Assembly (NCBI RefSeq): GCF_000311725.1
Contig: NZ_HE978512.1
Span: 467,218 to 531,217 of the forward strand
Reading direction: 5' to 3'
Length of the DNA stretch: 64,000 nt
Source: Robertmurraya massiliosenegalensis JC6
GTDB taxonomy: Bacteria > Bacillota > Bacilli > Bacillales > Cytobacillaceae
Shown here: positions 8,930 through 18,550 of the stretch, piece by piece
Numbering within the stretch: the stretch's first letter is position 1
Layout of the letters: the number at the start of each line of letters is the position of its first letter
Notes under the pieces: model-generated
Databases searched by the model: none
Seen by the model: only the letters and a program-made list of their open reading frames with translations
Told to the model about the DNA's origin: nothing
Made by a program: the position numbers and the translations under genes

Positions 8930-9643
8930 TCATTTTAACTCATCACATGCTCTAATCTCAGAAACCGTGCTTAAATTCCAATCAATTTCTCCCATATTCC
9001 ACGCTTTTAATACTTGGTTGATTTGGGAGAAAGGCTTACTCCCAAAAAATCCTCTATAAGCCGAAAGTGGACTTGGATGGGAAGAGGAAATAATAAAATG
9101 CTTTTTCTCATCGATGAAGCTAGCTTTTTTTTGAGCAGGCTTGCCCCATAGCACAAAAATTACTGGAACATCTCGATCGTGTAGACTCTTGATAATCTTA
9201 TCGGTAAATTTCTCCCAGCCCTTTCCTTGATGGGAATTCGCTTCCCCTGCTCGGACCGTTAATACCGTATTTAAAAGGAGAACCCCTTGCTCTGCCCATT
9301 TTTTTAAATAGCCATGATTAGGGGTTTTACAGTTTAGATCTGCTTCAAGTTCTTTATAGATATTTTTAAGTGAGGGTGGAATGGCAACTTCCGGCATTAC
9401 GGAAAAGCTCAATCCGTGAGCCTGGTTTGGACCGTGATACGGGTCCTGACCTAAGATCACTACCTTCACATTATGAAAAGGGGTCAAATTAAGCGCCTGA
9501 AAAATATTCTCTTTTCTCGGATAAACAGTATGACGCTCATACTCCGATTGCAAAAAGTCCATTAACTCCTGAAAATATTGTTTTTCCATCTCTGCTGCCA
9601 ATTTTTCCTGCCAATCACGGTGCAAAAGACTATTCTTGTTCAT
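8930..9643 (-). CDS. ung: Uracil-DNA glycosylase
   Basis: A 237-residue family 1 uracil-DNA glycosylase that removes uracil from DNA to start base excision repair. The water-activating motif [18 protein letters not shown] (about residues 64-81) and the DNA-intercalating [13 protein letters not shown] loop (about 190-202) are intact. Its start overlaps the stop of the upstream DUF4230 gene by 14 nt, so the two are probably translated together. Confidence 0.97.
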   Translation of the reverse strand: MNKNSLLHRDWQEKLAAEMEKQYFQELMDFLQSEYERHTVYPRKENIFQALNLTPFHNVKVVILGQDPYHGPNQAHGLSFSVMPEVAIPPSLKNIYKELEADLNCKTPNHGYLKKWAEQGVLLLNTVLTVRAGEANSHQGKGWEKFTDKIIKSLHDRDVPVIFVLWGKPAQKKASFIDEKKHFIISSSHPSPLSAYRGFFGSKPFSQINQVLKAWNMGEIDWNLSTVSEIRACDELK

Positions 9644-10415
9644 AATGAACGGTCACCTCGTAGCCCATTTGTTCAAAAAACTTCTGTAATGTTTTCTCTG
9701 CGTTTGTTTCTGCCATTTGCAGCAGTCCTTGAGCCATTGCTTCTTCTTTTACAAGTTCCTTCGCTTCTGCTGCTAACTCAAAAGCTTCTTCCCAATTGAC
9801 TTCAGCACGAAAAATCCCTTCTACAGAAAAGGCCTGTACATGGTCAAAATCGAGAGATGGTTCTTGAATGATTGTAGCTGAGGGTAACGTAATCTCTAGC
9901 GTTTTTTCTTCTTCATCGAGAATTAGATCCTCACCATTCACACCTTCTAAATCTACTCCTGCCGTCACTGTTCCCGGTACAACTAACAGGAGCTTTCGCT
10001 TCGTCCCAGGGATATTCGTCGAAATTTCCTTCCCAAAGAGCTGGTTATCTTCTTTTTCAATAACAGCCTTTACAAATGCTTGGGAAGAAGCAAGTGAGGA
10101 GAGTTCTCTCATTTGCTCTATGAAACTACCTTTTTCTACCTTCGCTTCTGCCCCAGAAAAGAGTTTAAAAGTTCCTATTCCAATCAACGTTCCTACCAAT
10201 AATAAAGCCACTAATATGACGATGATTTTCAAATACCACTTCCGAAGACCTATCTTTAAAAAGCCTTTAAAAGATGGCGTTCTTTTATTTATATCTAAAG
10301 CGGCTGTAGTTGCCGTCTGCTCTTTGCCTTCCTTTAATTCATTCATAATCGCATCAAGTTGAGCTACTATTTTTTCTTCATCTCTTTTCTCCACATTCAT
10401 CACCATCCTATTCAT
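9630..10415 (-). CDS. DUF4230 membrane-anchored protein
   Basis: A protein of about 261 residues: an acidic cytoplasmic N-terminus (about 1-60), one transmembrane helix (about 64-88, [18 protein letters not shown]) and an extracellular domain of the DUF4230 family. Function unknown. Several starts are possible: the first ATG (10415) has AAGGA only 3 nt away, while the ATG at 10397 follows AGGATGGTG. The gene overlaps ung and is separated from moeB by a terminator, so it belongs to the housekeeping block. Confidence 0.75.
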   Translation of the reverse strand: MNRMVMNVEKRDEEKIVAQLDAIMNELKEGKEQTATTAALDINKRTPSFKGFLKIGLRKWYLKIIVILVALLLVGTLIGIGTFKLFSGAEAKVEKGSFIEQMRELSSLASSQAFVKAVIEKEDNQLFGKEISTNIPGTKRKLLLVVPGTVTAGVDLEGVNGEDLILDEEEKTLEITLPSATIIQEPSLDFDHVQAFSVEGIFRAEVNWEEAFELAAEAKELVKEEAMAQGLLQMAETNAEKTLQKFFEQMGYEVTVHYEQE

Positions 10416-10502
10416 ATGTCCTTCTACCTATTATAAAGGAAAAAGCATGAATCGATAAGAATAATAGATTTCCAGTTCATATTGGAAAGGTTCTAGAACT
10501 TC

Positions 10503-10538
10503 AAAAAACCTCCTTGTCCTATTAATGACAAGGAGGTT
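10503..10538 (-). terminator. Terminator of the formate dehydrogenase/Moco operon
   Basis: Perfect 12-bp stem AACCTCCTTGTC / GACAAGGAGGTT (10507-10518 with 10527-10538), followed on the minus strand by TTTTTT, 3 bp after the moeB stop. It marks the 3' end of the operon that begins at fdhD. Confidence 0.92.
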
Positions 10539-10541
10539 ACA

Positions 10542-11561
10542 TTATCCGAGCAATCTTTGATAAATGGAGCGGGCATGCGCTAAATCTTTTGTACCATGAA
10601 TAAGGGCTCGTCCATCTTTAAAAATAACGATGCGGTTGTCTTCCATTTCGATGGATAGTAAATATGGGTTCCCTTTTACTTCAAAATGACTACCACTCAA
10701 GTGGACGGAAAGCTCATTTAAATCGACTTCACCTTGTTTTGATGGACGAATTTGAACCGTATCGCGACCACATAGTACTTCTGATTTCATAAGATTCTCT
10801 TTCATTAAATAGGGGTAGGTTCGCTCACTCCCACATGAAAGGCAGCTATCATCTTTTGCTTTCGCCATTTTGATACTGCTATATTGGTTTCTCCATAGGT
10901 CAAAGCTAACGAAGGAGTGGCGAATTGCCTCCCAATCCTCAACGAGAATTTTTAGTGCTTCCGCCGTTTGATGGGCGACAACCATCTGCACGGTTGGTGC
11001 AATGATCCCAACTGTATCGCAGGTCATCCCTTGTACTGGTAAGGACTTTAACAGACAGTTAAGACATGGAGTTTTCCCAGGAATAATCGTGAAGCTCATC
11101 CCAAAGCTTCCTACACAAGCCCCATAAATCCAAGGGATTTGATGTTTTTGTGAAATATCATTAATCGCCATTCTCGTTTCAAAATTGTCGGTGGCGTCCA
11201 AAATAAGGTCCACATCTTTGATAAGTTCCTCGAGCATTTCTGGCGTGGCATCTCCGACTACGGCACGAATCTCTACATCGGAGTTAATCGCTTTAAGTCT
11301 CTTCTTAGCTGCCACAGCCTTTGGTAGTTTCTGTGCGACATCTTCTTCAGTATAGAGTTGCTGCCTTTGGAGATTGCTTGCTTCTACATAATCTCGATCG
11401 ACAATCGTTAATTTCCCTATCCCAGCTCGCGTCAAAATCTCCCCATTACTCGAACCTAATGCTCCTGCACCAATCATGAGGACATGCTTCGAACGTATCT
11501 TCTCTTGACCATTTTGCCCAATCGGAGCAAACAACATCTGTCTTGAATAGCGCTCGTACAT
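10542..11561 (-). CDS. moeB: MoaD adenylyltransferase MoeB (ThiF family)
   Basis: A 339-residue E1-like enzyme that adenylates the C-terminal glycine of MoaD so that it can receive sulfur. Visible features: nucleotide-binding VLMIGAGALGSSNGEILTRAG (about 27-46), DRDYVEASNLQRQ, LDATDNFETR, and two zinc CxxC pairs (PCLNCL about 171-175 and SCLSCGSE about 245-252). An extra C-terminal domain of about 75 residues follows, as in Bacillus homologues, and is not a rhodanese. Last gene of the operon. A ThiS-activating ThiF role cannot be excluded, but the moaD neighbour favours MoeB. Confidence 0.9.
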   Translation of the reverse strand: MYERYSRQMLFAPIGQNGQEKIRSKHVLMIGAGALGSSNGEILTRAGIGKLTIVDRDYVEASNLQRQQLYTEEDVAQKLPKAVAAKKRLKAINSDVEIRAVVGDATPEMLEELIKDVDLILDATDNFETRMAINDISQKHQIPWIYGACVGSFGMSFTIIPGKTPCLNCLLKSLPVQGMTCDTVGIIAPTVQMVVAHQTAEALKILVEDWEAIRHSFVSFDLWRNQYSSIKMAKAKDDSCLSCGSERTYPYLMKENLMKSEVLCGRDTVQIRPSKQGEVDLNELSVHLSGSHFEVKGNPYLLSIEMEDNRIVIFKDGRALIHGTKDLAHARSIYQRLLG

Positions 11562-11621
11562 CGTGATCCCTCCTTTCTCGATAGTTGAAAAAACTGCCCA
11601 ATTTCATGGACAGTTACATCG

Positions 11622-11855
11622 TTAACCTCCGCTCACTGGAGGAATAAAAGCAACCTCATCTCCCGGTTGGATCACATCTTCGTTAGAGGCAAATTCTTCA
11701 TTTATTGCTGTCATCGCAGAATCCAATTTCTGAAGCTTATATTCTGCTGCAAGCAGTTCTTTTACTTCAGCAACTGTTTTTCCGGAGACATCAATGCGAA
11801 TATTATCTTCGCCGGCTTCGTCTTTTAAATGCGCAAAAAATAAAATTTTATTCAT
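11622..11855 (-). CDS. moaD: Molybdopterin synthase small subunit MoaD
   Basis: A 77-residue ubiquitin-fold sulfur carrier ending in PPVSGG; the terminal Gly-Gly becomes the thiocarboxylate that supplies sulfur to the dithiolene of molybdopterin. Its ATG overlaps the last codons of moaE, so the two subunits are translationally coupled. It forms the heterotetrameric synthase with MoaE and is recharged by the MoeB encoded next. Confidence 0.95.
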   Translation of the reverse strand: MNKILFFAHLKDEAGEDNIRIDVSGKTVAEVKELLAAEYKLQKLDSAMTAINEEFASNEDVIQPGDEVAFIPPVSGG

Positions 11856-12312
11856 GTAGATCCTTCTCCTCTGGTTTGCCTGTAGGATAAGCTACCTTTT
11901 CAAGCTGATCACCGATCCACTCTTCCCCATCTTCCCAATGCTCCTTCTTCCAAATCGGGACAATTTCCTTAATTCGTTCAATCGCATGGCGATTTGCTTC
12001 ATAAGCATCAGCACGGTGTGGAGTTGACACAGCAATGACTACGGCTATATCTGTAATGTCTAGTCTTCCAACACGATGGGTGATAGCGACCTCTGAGCCT
12101 GGCCATCTTTCTTTAATTTCAGCGCCGATTTGCTCAAGCTTTTTAACCGCCATCGATTCATATGCTTCATAAACCAAATAAAGGGTCTTTTTGCCCTTCG
12201 TTAGTTCCCGGACAGTCCCGATAAAAGTTGTGATAGCCCCTGCATTACGTTGTACGACCTTATCAATGACTGCTTGTATATCAATTGGATCCTTTGCAAT
12301 TTCAAAATTCAT
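11848..12312 (-). CDS. moaE: Molybdopterin synthase catalytic subunit MoaE
   Basis: A 154-residue catalytic subunit of molybdopterin synthase. It shows GAITTFIGTVRELTKGK (about 26-42), HRVGRLDI, STPHRADAYEA and the catalytic lysines in IWKKEHWEDGEEWI near the C-terminus. The ATG at 12312 is preferred because AGAGGTG lies 8 nt upstream; the in-frame ATG pair at 12336 would overlap the upstream stop and has no ribosome site. It overlaps moaD by 8 nt. Confidence 0.95.
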   Translation of the reverse strand: MNFEIAKDPIDIQAVIDKVVQRNAGAITTFIGTVRELTKGKKTLYLVYEAYESMAVKKLEQIGAEIKERWPGSEVAITHRVGRLDITDIAVVIAVSTPHRADAYEANRHAIERIKEIVPIWKKEHWEDGEEWIGDQLEKVAYPTGKPEEKDLHE

Positions 12313-12332
12313 GGCCTGGCACCTCTTATACA

Positions 12333-14249
12333 TCATTGTATTTTTTTCGGCTCAGCATTTGCCACAACAGAATATCCACCAATCGCTTCGACTCTTGCAT
12401 GAAATTCTTTCGATTGAATGATGCGAATTAATTGTTGTCCTTGAATACTTTCGAAAAATGTTTTCGTCATGAGTAAATCATACTCTTCATCTGCTAGTGA
12501 AATAAAATCTAGTCCCATTGCCTTCGCCGCTGGATAAATTCCTAGACCCACCGCTTTCGGACTGCTCTTAACTTCAGCTGCTACACTTAGATGGGAAAAC
12601 ATTTCCCGCTCATATCCGTTGATTTGTTCTGGCTCGAGCCCGTACTCTCTTAATAATAAATCAAATAAGATTCTTGTACCGGCTCCTTTTTGACGATTTA
12701 CGAACAATGCATCTTTTTCCGCAATATCTTTTACATTTTTAATGTTTAAGGGATTACCTTGTGGAAGAAGCCATCCTTGTTTCCGTTTCAAGAAAGGATA
12801 TAGTACTACTTCTTGATCAGCCAGAAACTTCTTCACGTAGGATACATTATATTCTTTTGTTTCCGGATCTAATAAATGAACACCAGCTATATGGGCTTCT
12901 CCTTTTCTGATAGCCATAATCCCTGCCATGCTTCCGACGTGTGAAGATATAATCTTTGCTTCCTTTGATTGATTGCGTAGGAAAGAAGAGAGAATATCAA
13001 TGGTCAAATCGTGACTACCATTAAAGACGACTGCTGACCTGATTTCTTCTTCTGAGCGAAGGAGTTCTACGTCTACATTTTCCCCTTGCTCATAGCCTAA
13101 TTGTTCAGAGGGTACCACTAATAACCCATCTGCTTTTACGAGGGACATGGTCACTCCTGCTGCTCTTGTTAAAGGATTGGCAATGTATTCACCATCCACA
13201 AACCCAATCGTCATGCGAACAAAATCCTCCGCTCCCATCGTTGAGACAATTCTACGGCCAAGCTTTACCTTTAACGTATGCCTTTTTGGTTCTGTTATTC
13301 CTAAATACGTACAAACTAATGGATGAACAAACCACTCAAGGGCTAGATAAGCCGATACTGGATAGCCTGGAATTCCAACAACAATGGTATCGTTGATTTT
13401 CCCAAGAATAACTGGCTTACCTGGTCTTGTTGCTACTCCATGTGTGAACACTTCACCAAGCTCTGCGATTAAATGGACCGTGTAATCTTTTGAGCCTGCT
13501 GACGAACCTGCGTTAATGACGACTACGTCAGAAGTAGTAGCAGCATTTACTAAAGCTTTCTTAATTTCTTCTGGATCATCTTTTACAATGCTATGTAATG
13601 TAGGCTCTCCGCCCCACTCTGTAATATAATTGGAAATGACTGTGCCATTAAATTCAATTAATTTCCCTGGTTGAGCCCCTTCATTTGGAGCAATTAATTC
13701 ATTTCCTGTTGGAATGATCGTCACTGTTGGCGGTCGCATCACTTGAATCTTTGTTGTTTGTGAAGCTAATAATACACCGATATCAACTGGCCTAATTCTG
13801 TGTCCTTGTGGGAAAAGCATCTCTTCCTGAACGATATCTTCCCCAATTGGGCGAATATGTGACCACGGTGAAGTTGGTTCAATAATCTCGACAATCTCGT
13901 CTGATAACTCGTCGACATTTTCAATCATGATGACCGCATTAAATGGGGAAGGAATGATATTCCCTGTGTCCACATAGACAAAATCTTCATTTCGTTTTAG
14001 CTGAACTGGATTCTGCTCATGAGCTGAAAAAGTATCTTCAGCTCTTACAGCAATGCCATCCATTGCAGAGGCATGATAATGAGGCATTGAATGTAATGCA
14101 AAAACAGGTTCAGCTGTTATTCTCCCAAGTGCCTCACTACTATCAATCCACTCCGTCTCCCTTTGTGGATGAAAATGGTTGAGAATTTCCTCTACTGCCA
14201 CTTTTCGAGGTTTATCTTGTAGGTATATTTTCCGTTTGTATTTTTTCAT
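12333..14249 (-). CDS. MoeA fused to a periplasmic-binding (LysR-substrate-like) domain
   Basis: A 638-residue two-domain protein. Residues 1-405 are a complete MoeA domain for molybdenum insertion: PHYHASAMDGIAVRAEDTF, STGN-like TGNELIAP, GSSAGSKDYT and GIPGYPVSAYLALEWF. Residues about 410-630 are a type 2 periplasmic-binding fold of the kind used as ligand sensor (VVFNGSHDLTIDIL at its start, GAGTRILFDLLL in the ligand cleft) without signal peptide or DNA-binding domain. Similar MoeA/substrate-binding fusions are known in archaea and Firmicutes and are assumed to bind molybdate, tungstate or cofactor. It sits beside a second, plain moeA in the same operon. Confidence 0.9.
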   Translation of the reverse strand: MKKYKRKIYLQDKPRKVAVEEILNHFHPQRETEWIDSSEALGRITAEPVFALHSMPHYHASAMDGIAVRAEDTFSAHEQNPVQLKRNEDFVYVDTGNIIPSPFNAVIMIENVDELSDEIVEIIEPTSPWSHIRPIGEDIVQEEMLFPQGHRIRPVDIGVLLASQTTKIQVMRPPTVTIIPTGNELIAPNEGAQPGKLIEFNGTVISNYITEWGGEPTLHSIVKDDPEEIKKALVNAATTSDVVVINAGSSAGSKDYTVHLIAELGEVFTHGVATRPGKPVILGKINDTIVVGIPGYPVSAYLALEWFVHPLVCTYLGITEPKRHTLKVKLGRRIVSTMGAEDFVRMTIGFVDGEYIANPLTRAAGVTMSLVKADGLLVVPSEQLGYEQGENVDVELLRSEEEIRSAVVFNGSHDLTIDILSSFLRNQSKEAKIISSHVGSMAGIMAIRKGEAHIAGVHLLDPETKEYNVSYVKKFLADQEVVLYPFLKRKQGWLLPQGNPLNIKNVKDIAEKDALFVNRQKGAGTRILFDLLLREYGLEPEQINGYEREMFSHLSVAAEVKSSPKAVGLGIYPAAKAMGLDFISLADEEYDLLMTKTFFESIQGQQLIRIIQSKEFHARVEAIGGYSVVANAEPKKIQ

Positions 14250-14260
14250 TGTCCCACACC

Positions 14261-15496
14261 TTATTGAAATAATATAACAGGTACTCGATCTCCTTTATGG
14301 ACTCCTTCACTCTCGGCGGCAATTTCAATCATGCCATCGCTTTTTACAAGAGTAGAGATCAACCCTGATTTCCCCAAGATAGGCTCGGCATACCATTCAT
14401 TATTTTCTTCAAAAAGTCGGATACGAATATAATCGGTACGCCCTGGAGCAGAAGGGATATTCTTTGTCACCTTAGCAAAATTGAGCCTTGATTCTTTCAC
14501 TTCTCCGCCACCAAGAATGTCGAGGATCGCTTTCCCAAATAGAGAAAAGATGATCATGGCCGAAGCTGGATGTCCTGGAAGTCCGATAATTGGCTTTGTC
14601 CCAGCCTGTGAAAGAATCGTCGGTTTTCCCGGCTTAATCGATATTCCATGGACATAGACACCAGGTTCTCCTAACGCTTCAATTACTTCAACCGAATAAT
14701 CCTTCGTTCCAACCGAACTTCCACCTGTAAGGATAAGGCAATCGGTTTTTTCGAGCATTTCTCTCGCTCTTTTTTCCAATTCTTCTCGGCTATCCTCGAC
14801 AATACCGCCATAAACAAAATCAAGCCCCCATTGTTTGACTAAAGCACCAATGGTTGCCCCATTCATATCACGGACTTCTCCCATCTTCAATTCAATTGAA
14901 TCCATGGGAACGATTTCATCTCCTGAGGACAAATATCCAATTACAGGCCTTCTCCATACAGGCACCTCTGTAATTCCTTGAGAGGCGAGTGCTCCAATTT
15001 CTTGTGCACGAAGCTTCGTCCCTTTTGCAAGAAGAATCGATCCTTCCTTTAAATCTTCCCCGACAGAAATCAGATTCTCCCCTGGCGCTACTTGCCGATA
15101 TAAGTTTAAAAGGGCACTAATTTCTTCACAATGCTCAATCATCATAACGGCATCACTTCCATCAGGGAGCATTCCGCCTGTTGGAACATACATCGCTTCT
15201 CCGTTTAATATTGGCTTTGCTGGCTCTTGCCCCATTTTCACTTCTCCAATGACAGTTAAAAATCCAGGCATGCTCTCTTGCGATCCAAAAGTATCCTTCG
15301 CCCGCACCGCATACCCGTCAACAGACGAACGACGGAAATTAGGTACATTCTCCCTAACCATTATATCTTCAGCTAAAACGAAATGAAGTGCATCTACAAG
15401 AGGTTTTGTAACAACCTCATGAAGTGGTTTAACCATCTCGTGAATGAATCTGTGTGTTTCTTCCACTGATTTGACTTGAAAAAATTTCATCTTCAT
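14261..15496 (-). CDS. moeA: Molybdopterin molybdenumtransferase MoeA
   Basis: A 411-residue enzyme that inserts molybdenum into adenylated molybdopterin. Family motifs: NFRRSSVDGYAVRAKDTF (about 54-71), PTGGMLPDGSDAVMMIEH (about 110-127), GGSSVGTKDYS and GLPGHPASAMIIF. The domain layout I-IV and the length are typical. Start ATG lies near AAGGGTAGAG. It is translated 2 nt after mobA and 11 nt before the fusion gene, so the three are one transcript. Confidence 0.95.
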   Translation of the reverse strand: MKMKFFQVKSVEETHRFIHEMVKPLHEVVTKPLVDALHFVLAEDIMVRENVPNFRRSSVDGYAVRAKDTFGSQESMPGFLTVIGEVKMGQEPAKPILNGEAMYVPTGGMLPDGSDAVMMIEHCEEISALLNLYRQVAPGENLISVGEDLKEGSILLAKGTKLRAQEIGALASQGITEVPVWRRPVIGYLSSGDEIVPMDSIELKMGEVRDMNGATIGALVKQWGLDFVYGGIVEDSREELEKRAREMLEKTDCLILTGGSSVGTKDYSVEVIEALGEPGVYVHGISIKPGKPTILSQAGTKPIIGLPGHPASAMIIFSLFGKAILDILGGGEVKESRLNFAKVTKNIPSAPGRTDYIRIRLFEENNEWYAEPILGKSGLISTLVKSDGMIEIAAESEGVHKGDRVPVILFQ

Positions 15497-15498
15497 CT

Positions 15499-16110
15499 CT
15501 ACCCTTTGCTTGTCCCATTTTTCGTTCTCATCTTTTTGGCCTGCTCGTATTCCTCTGGATGATTCATGTTAAAAAGATCAGAGTCATCTAGGACAACACC
15601 ATATTTATTCAATTCCGTTTCTTCCATTATTTTAACATGAATATTCCGAAAAATCCCTCTTATTCGCAGTTGTTTTTGTTGTAATGCTTTTTCCGCCTCT
15701 TCTTTCACCACTTTACGATAAGCTGCAAATAAAGGATGCAATTGACCAGAAATTTCAGGAATAGCTGCTTCGTAATCTTCTAATTGCTTAAGTAAAACAT
15801 CTCCAAGCTTTGCAGAAATAAAAGGCATATCACAGGCGACAATTAAGTTTCGCTCTGTTTTGGAAAAGCTCAAACCGGCATGAATACCTGCTAATGGCCC
15901 CATATCCTTCCACTCATCCTTCACCATAGGAAGATTTAAGAAGGCGTAATCTTCGAACGAGTTAGTTACAATGATAATGTTGTTAACTATCGATCTCAAT
16001 TCTTCAACAGCCTGTTCAATAATTGTTTTTCCTTCTATCATTAACAATGCTTTGTTGGTGCCCATCCGACTAGATTTACCGCCGGCTAATATAATTCCTG
16101 TCGTTTCCAT
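15499..16110 (-). CDS. mobA: Molybdenum cofactor guanylyltransferase MobA
   Basis: A 203-residue nucleotidyltransferase that attaches GMP to the molybdenum cofactor, giving the bis-guanine-dinucleotide form used by formate dehydrogenase. N-terminal LAGGKSSRMGTNKALLMIEG (about 8-27) is the nucleotide-binding loop; CDMPFIS (about 93-99) carries the metal-binding Asp. The match between this cofactor form and the FdnG encoded upstream makes the operon self-consistent. Confidence 0.92.
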   Translation of the reverse strand: METTGIILAGGKSSRMGTNKALLMIEGKTIIEQAVEELRSIVNNIIIVTNSFEDYAFLNLPMVKDEWKDMGPLAGIHAGLSFSKTERNLIVACDMPFISAKLGDVLLKQLEDYEAAIPEISGQLHPLFAAYRKVVKEEAEKALQQKQLRIRGIFRNIHVKIMEETELNKYGVVLDDSDLFNMNHPEEYEQAKKMRTKNGTSKG

Positions 16111-16143
16111 CTCTTCACCTCATTAAAAACAAGGGCTCAACGT

Positions 16144-16941
16144 TTAATTTACATCTGAATGCTCAGATACCCCATATCCATTTTCTTGTGCGATAAAGTC
16201 TAAATGAATCGATTTAATATCAATAAGAGCGATAGATTCTTTTTTTATCTTTTTACGCACATCAATTACTTTCGTGTAGCCATTACACTCATGGCATACA
16301 TGCACTTCTGCACTATCATCCTTCTCAACTTTGATAATCTCTAATTTTCCAGGCTCTTCACTACCGCAATGTGCGCATTTAATCTTCTTCACTTCCCAAG
16401 CATGCAGGCAACGAGGACAAGTTACTTCCTTTTTTCCTTTTTTGTTTATGATAGCAAGTCTTGGCGCCTCACCACAAGCAGGACATCCACCACTTACATC
16501 GACATCCCTTAATTCCTCTTTTATTTCTGATGCCGCCTTTTGAAGATATGGACGAATAGCATGCTCAGCAACAAAATAAGGAAGCCAGCTTGCAATTTGA
16601 TGATTTTCAGCAAACGTTTCAAAAAAAGCTTGATTCACGGTTATTGCTTCTGGAAACCACTGCCCTAAAACTTCGGTTGTCATATTCTTCTTTAATGCCT
16701 TAATGTCAGATTCAAGCGAAGGTTGTGTCTCCCCTAATAACAGAAGCAGTTCTTCGATAAAACGATGATATTGCTCGAGATCTACTGACAGTTGTAATTG
16801 GGATAGAGCAGGATACTTGGTAATTGCCGCCACCTGTTCTGAATCCGTCAATTTGTCTTCTTGCAATTGTTGATTCCATTTATCGCTTAATAGCTGGATC
16901 TGCTCTTGTAATTGTTGATAATCTTTATTTATCACATTCAT
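16144..16941 (-). CDS. fdhE: Formate dehydrogenase accessory protein FdhE
   Basis: A 265-residue cytoplasmic accessory protein needed for formate dehydrogenase activity, thought to act on Fe-S or export maturation. The C-terminal half has four CxxC pairs: CPACGEAPR, CPRCLHAW, CAHCGSEEPG and CHECNGYTK, the rubredoxin-like metal site of the family. I chose the ATG at 16941, with AGAGGTG 6 nt upstream; the longer frame from 17016 would be translated through a hairpin. It lies between fdnI and mobA. Confidence 0.9.
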   Translation of the reverse strand: MNVINKDYQQLQEQIQLLSDKWNQQLQEDKLTDSEQVAAITKYPALSQLQLSVDLEQYHRFIEELLLLLGETQPSLESDIKALKKNMTTEVLGQWFPEAITVNQAFFETFAENHQIASWLPYFVAEHAIRPYLQKAASEIKEELRDVDVSGGCPACGEAPRLAIINKKGKKEVTCPRCLHAWEVKKIKCAHCGSEEPGKLEIIKVEKDDSAEVHVCHECNGYTKVIDVRKKIKKESIALIDIKSIHLDFIAQENGYGVSEHSDVN

Positions 16942-16966
16942 TTTATTCACCTCTTCGTTAAATAGA

Positions 16967-16999
16967 GGAAAAGCTACCCAAAAGCTGGGTAGCACTTTC
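16967..16999 (-). terminator. Hairpin in the fdnI-fdhE gap (possible attenuator)
   Basis: Perfect 8-bp stem GCTACCCA / TGGGTAGC (16973-16980 with 16986-16993), lengthened on the minus strand by a GGAAA / TTTTCC pairing, with only a short T-run after it. It could lower expression of the downstream maturation genes or stabilise the upstream structural-gene mRNA. It is not a strong terminator. Confidence 0.5.
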
Positions 17000-17055
17000 C
17001 ACATTGTTATCATCATCTAACATCTATATTTTTATCAAATTTCGCATTATCTAGC

Positions 17056-17736
17056 TTACGCGTGTTTTTTCGGTTTTTGCTGTTTTTCTTCTTCCTTCAG
17101 TTCATCATACCAACGACCGTGGTGATGCTCCGCATAATCCTCGGTTACATCTCCCTTGAAAATACCTCGTAAAGATGGTTTTGCCAACGCAATGGACATA
17201 TAAATATGAGCAATCGCCACAGCCGCTGAAAGTCCAAGCCCAATATTATGAATTGGGTACGCCCACATGACTATGCCTTGTGCAAAGAATTGTGGAAACC
17301 ACATAACAAGACCTGAGGCAATTAGCATCATCGCTGTTACGATCATAAGCCAAGAGTTGATTTTTTCCCCTGCGTTAAAGAAGTCCTGCTTCGGTGTTTT
17401 AGATTTCAAACCGAAGAATTCCTTCGCAAATTGTGGAAAGAACTGAAAATCATGTTTCTTCCAAGAGAAAATATTTTTGCTCCATCTTCTTAGCCCATGA
17501 CGATCAAAGAGAACTAAGATTGGCAGTGGCAACATGAAAGCTACTGCTGCAATTCTGTGAATTAAACGAGCCCCTTCTGGACCACCGAGAATAGGGTAGA
17601 GCCAATTAAAGAAATCTGTATACATTGGTAGAGCAGAGATGTAAAGAACAAAGAATGCACCAGCATTAACCCAGTGGGATATGATAAAACCTAAATTAAA
17701 TCGTTTGACCATCTTTTGATTCCCCTGCTTACTCAT
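17056..17736 (-). CDS. fdnI: Formate dehydrogenase cytochrome b subunit (gamma)
   Basis: A 226-residue membrane cytochrome b that carries electrons from the Fe-S subunit to menaquinone. Four transmembrane helices are visible (about 15-35, 55-75, 125-147, 160-182), with candidate haem-ligand histidines in ISHWVN (helix 1), LIHRIAAVAF (helix 2) and PIHNIGLG / IAHIYMS (helices 3-4). A basic/acidic tail follows. It overlaps the end of fdnH by 8 nt, indicating coupling. Homologous to FdnI of E. coli formate dehydrogenase N. Confidence 0.93.
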   Translation of the reverse strand: MSKQGNQKMVKRFNLGFIISHWVNAGAFFVLYISALPMYTDFFNWLYPILGGPEGARLIHRIAAVAFMLPLPILVLFDRHGLRRWSKNIFSWKKHDFQFFPQFAKEFFGLKSKTPKQDFFNAGEKINSWLMIVTAMMLIASGLVMWFPQFFAQGIVMWAYPIHNIGLGLSAAVAIAHIYMSIALAKPSLRGIFKGDVTEDYAEHHHGRWYDELKEEEKQQKPKKHA

Positions 17737-18547
17737 GATCTTCGCCTCCTTTATGCTCCCCTTTCTCTCTATTCATAGCATGGGCAATGACTGAGCCCAC
17801 TACTGCCATAGTCGTTACTCCAAACATTGCTTTCCCAAGTGGTTGAGCATAGTCTTTCCAGACGATTTGGGATAAAGGTACTTTTGGATTTTCAGGAAGT
17901 CCATATACAGATGGCTTATCCGCAAGGAGGTAAACGGTTGTAGTACCTTTAATTCCTTGTGGATTATAAATATTAGCATTCGGGAAGCGTTCCTTAATTT
18001 TCGCTAAACGCACTTCTGCTTCAGATAATACTTTTTCCTTCTCATCATAAACAAGACAATCCGTATGACACGCTGTTACACATGCTGGTTCTAAGCCTTG
18101 CTCAAGTCGATCAGTACAAAGGGTACATTTCTGTGCTTTGCGGTATTCTTTCCCGTGTTTATCTTTATATGTTGCCAATTCAACTACATCAAATGTACAG
18201 TTTTGAGTGCAATAGCCACAACCAACACATTTGTCGTGGTCAATGACAACAGAACCAAATTCCGTATGACTGATAGCATCCTCAGGACAAGCTTTTTCAC
18301 AAGCCGCTTCTACACAATGTAAACATGATTGATGTCTAAATAACCACTCAAAACCACCATTTGCTGTTTCGTGCTCATCATAGGTAATGACATTCCATGT
18401 ATGAGCATTTACTTTGGCATGCGACTGAATTGAGCCAGAATAATCTTCCGTCACGGTAGGAAGGTCATTCCAGTTTTTACAAGCAACCATACATGCACGA
18501 CAACCATCACATTTCGTAACGTCAACAAATTTAATATAATCGGCCAT
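17729..18547 (-). CDS. fdnH: Formate dehydrogenase iron-sulfur subunit (beta)
   Basis: A 272-residue electron-transfer subunit with ferredoxin-type cysteine groups for four [4Fe-4S] clusters: CDGCRACMVACKNW near residue 13, CLHCVEAACEKACP near 75, CVGCGYCTQNC near 106 and CTLCTDRL...ACVTAC near 136-160. A C-terminal transmembrane helix (about 238-258) anchors it beside the cytochrome b. It starts 3 nt after the fdnG stop, and FdnG/FdnH are expected to be exported together through the Tat route. Confidence 0.95.
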   Translation of the reverse strand: MADYIKFVDVTKCDGCRACMVACKNWNDLPTVTEDYSGSIQSHAKVNAHTWNVITYDEHETANGGFEWLFRHQSCLHCVEAACEKACPEDAISHTEFGSVVIDHDKCVGCGYCTQNCTFDVVELATYKDKHGKEYRKAQKCTLCTDRLEQGLEPACVTACHTDCLVYDEKEKVLSEAEVRLAKIKERFPNANIYNPQGIKGTTTVYLLADKPSVYGLPENPKVPLSQIVWKDYAQPLGKAMFGVTTMAVVGSVIAHAMNREKGEHKGGEDHE

Positions 18548-18550
18548 CCC

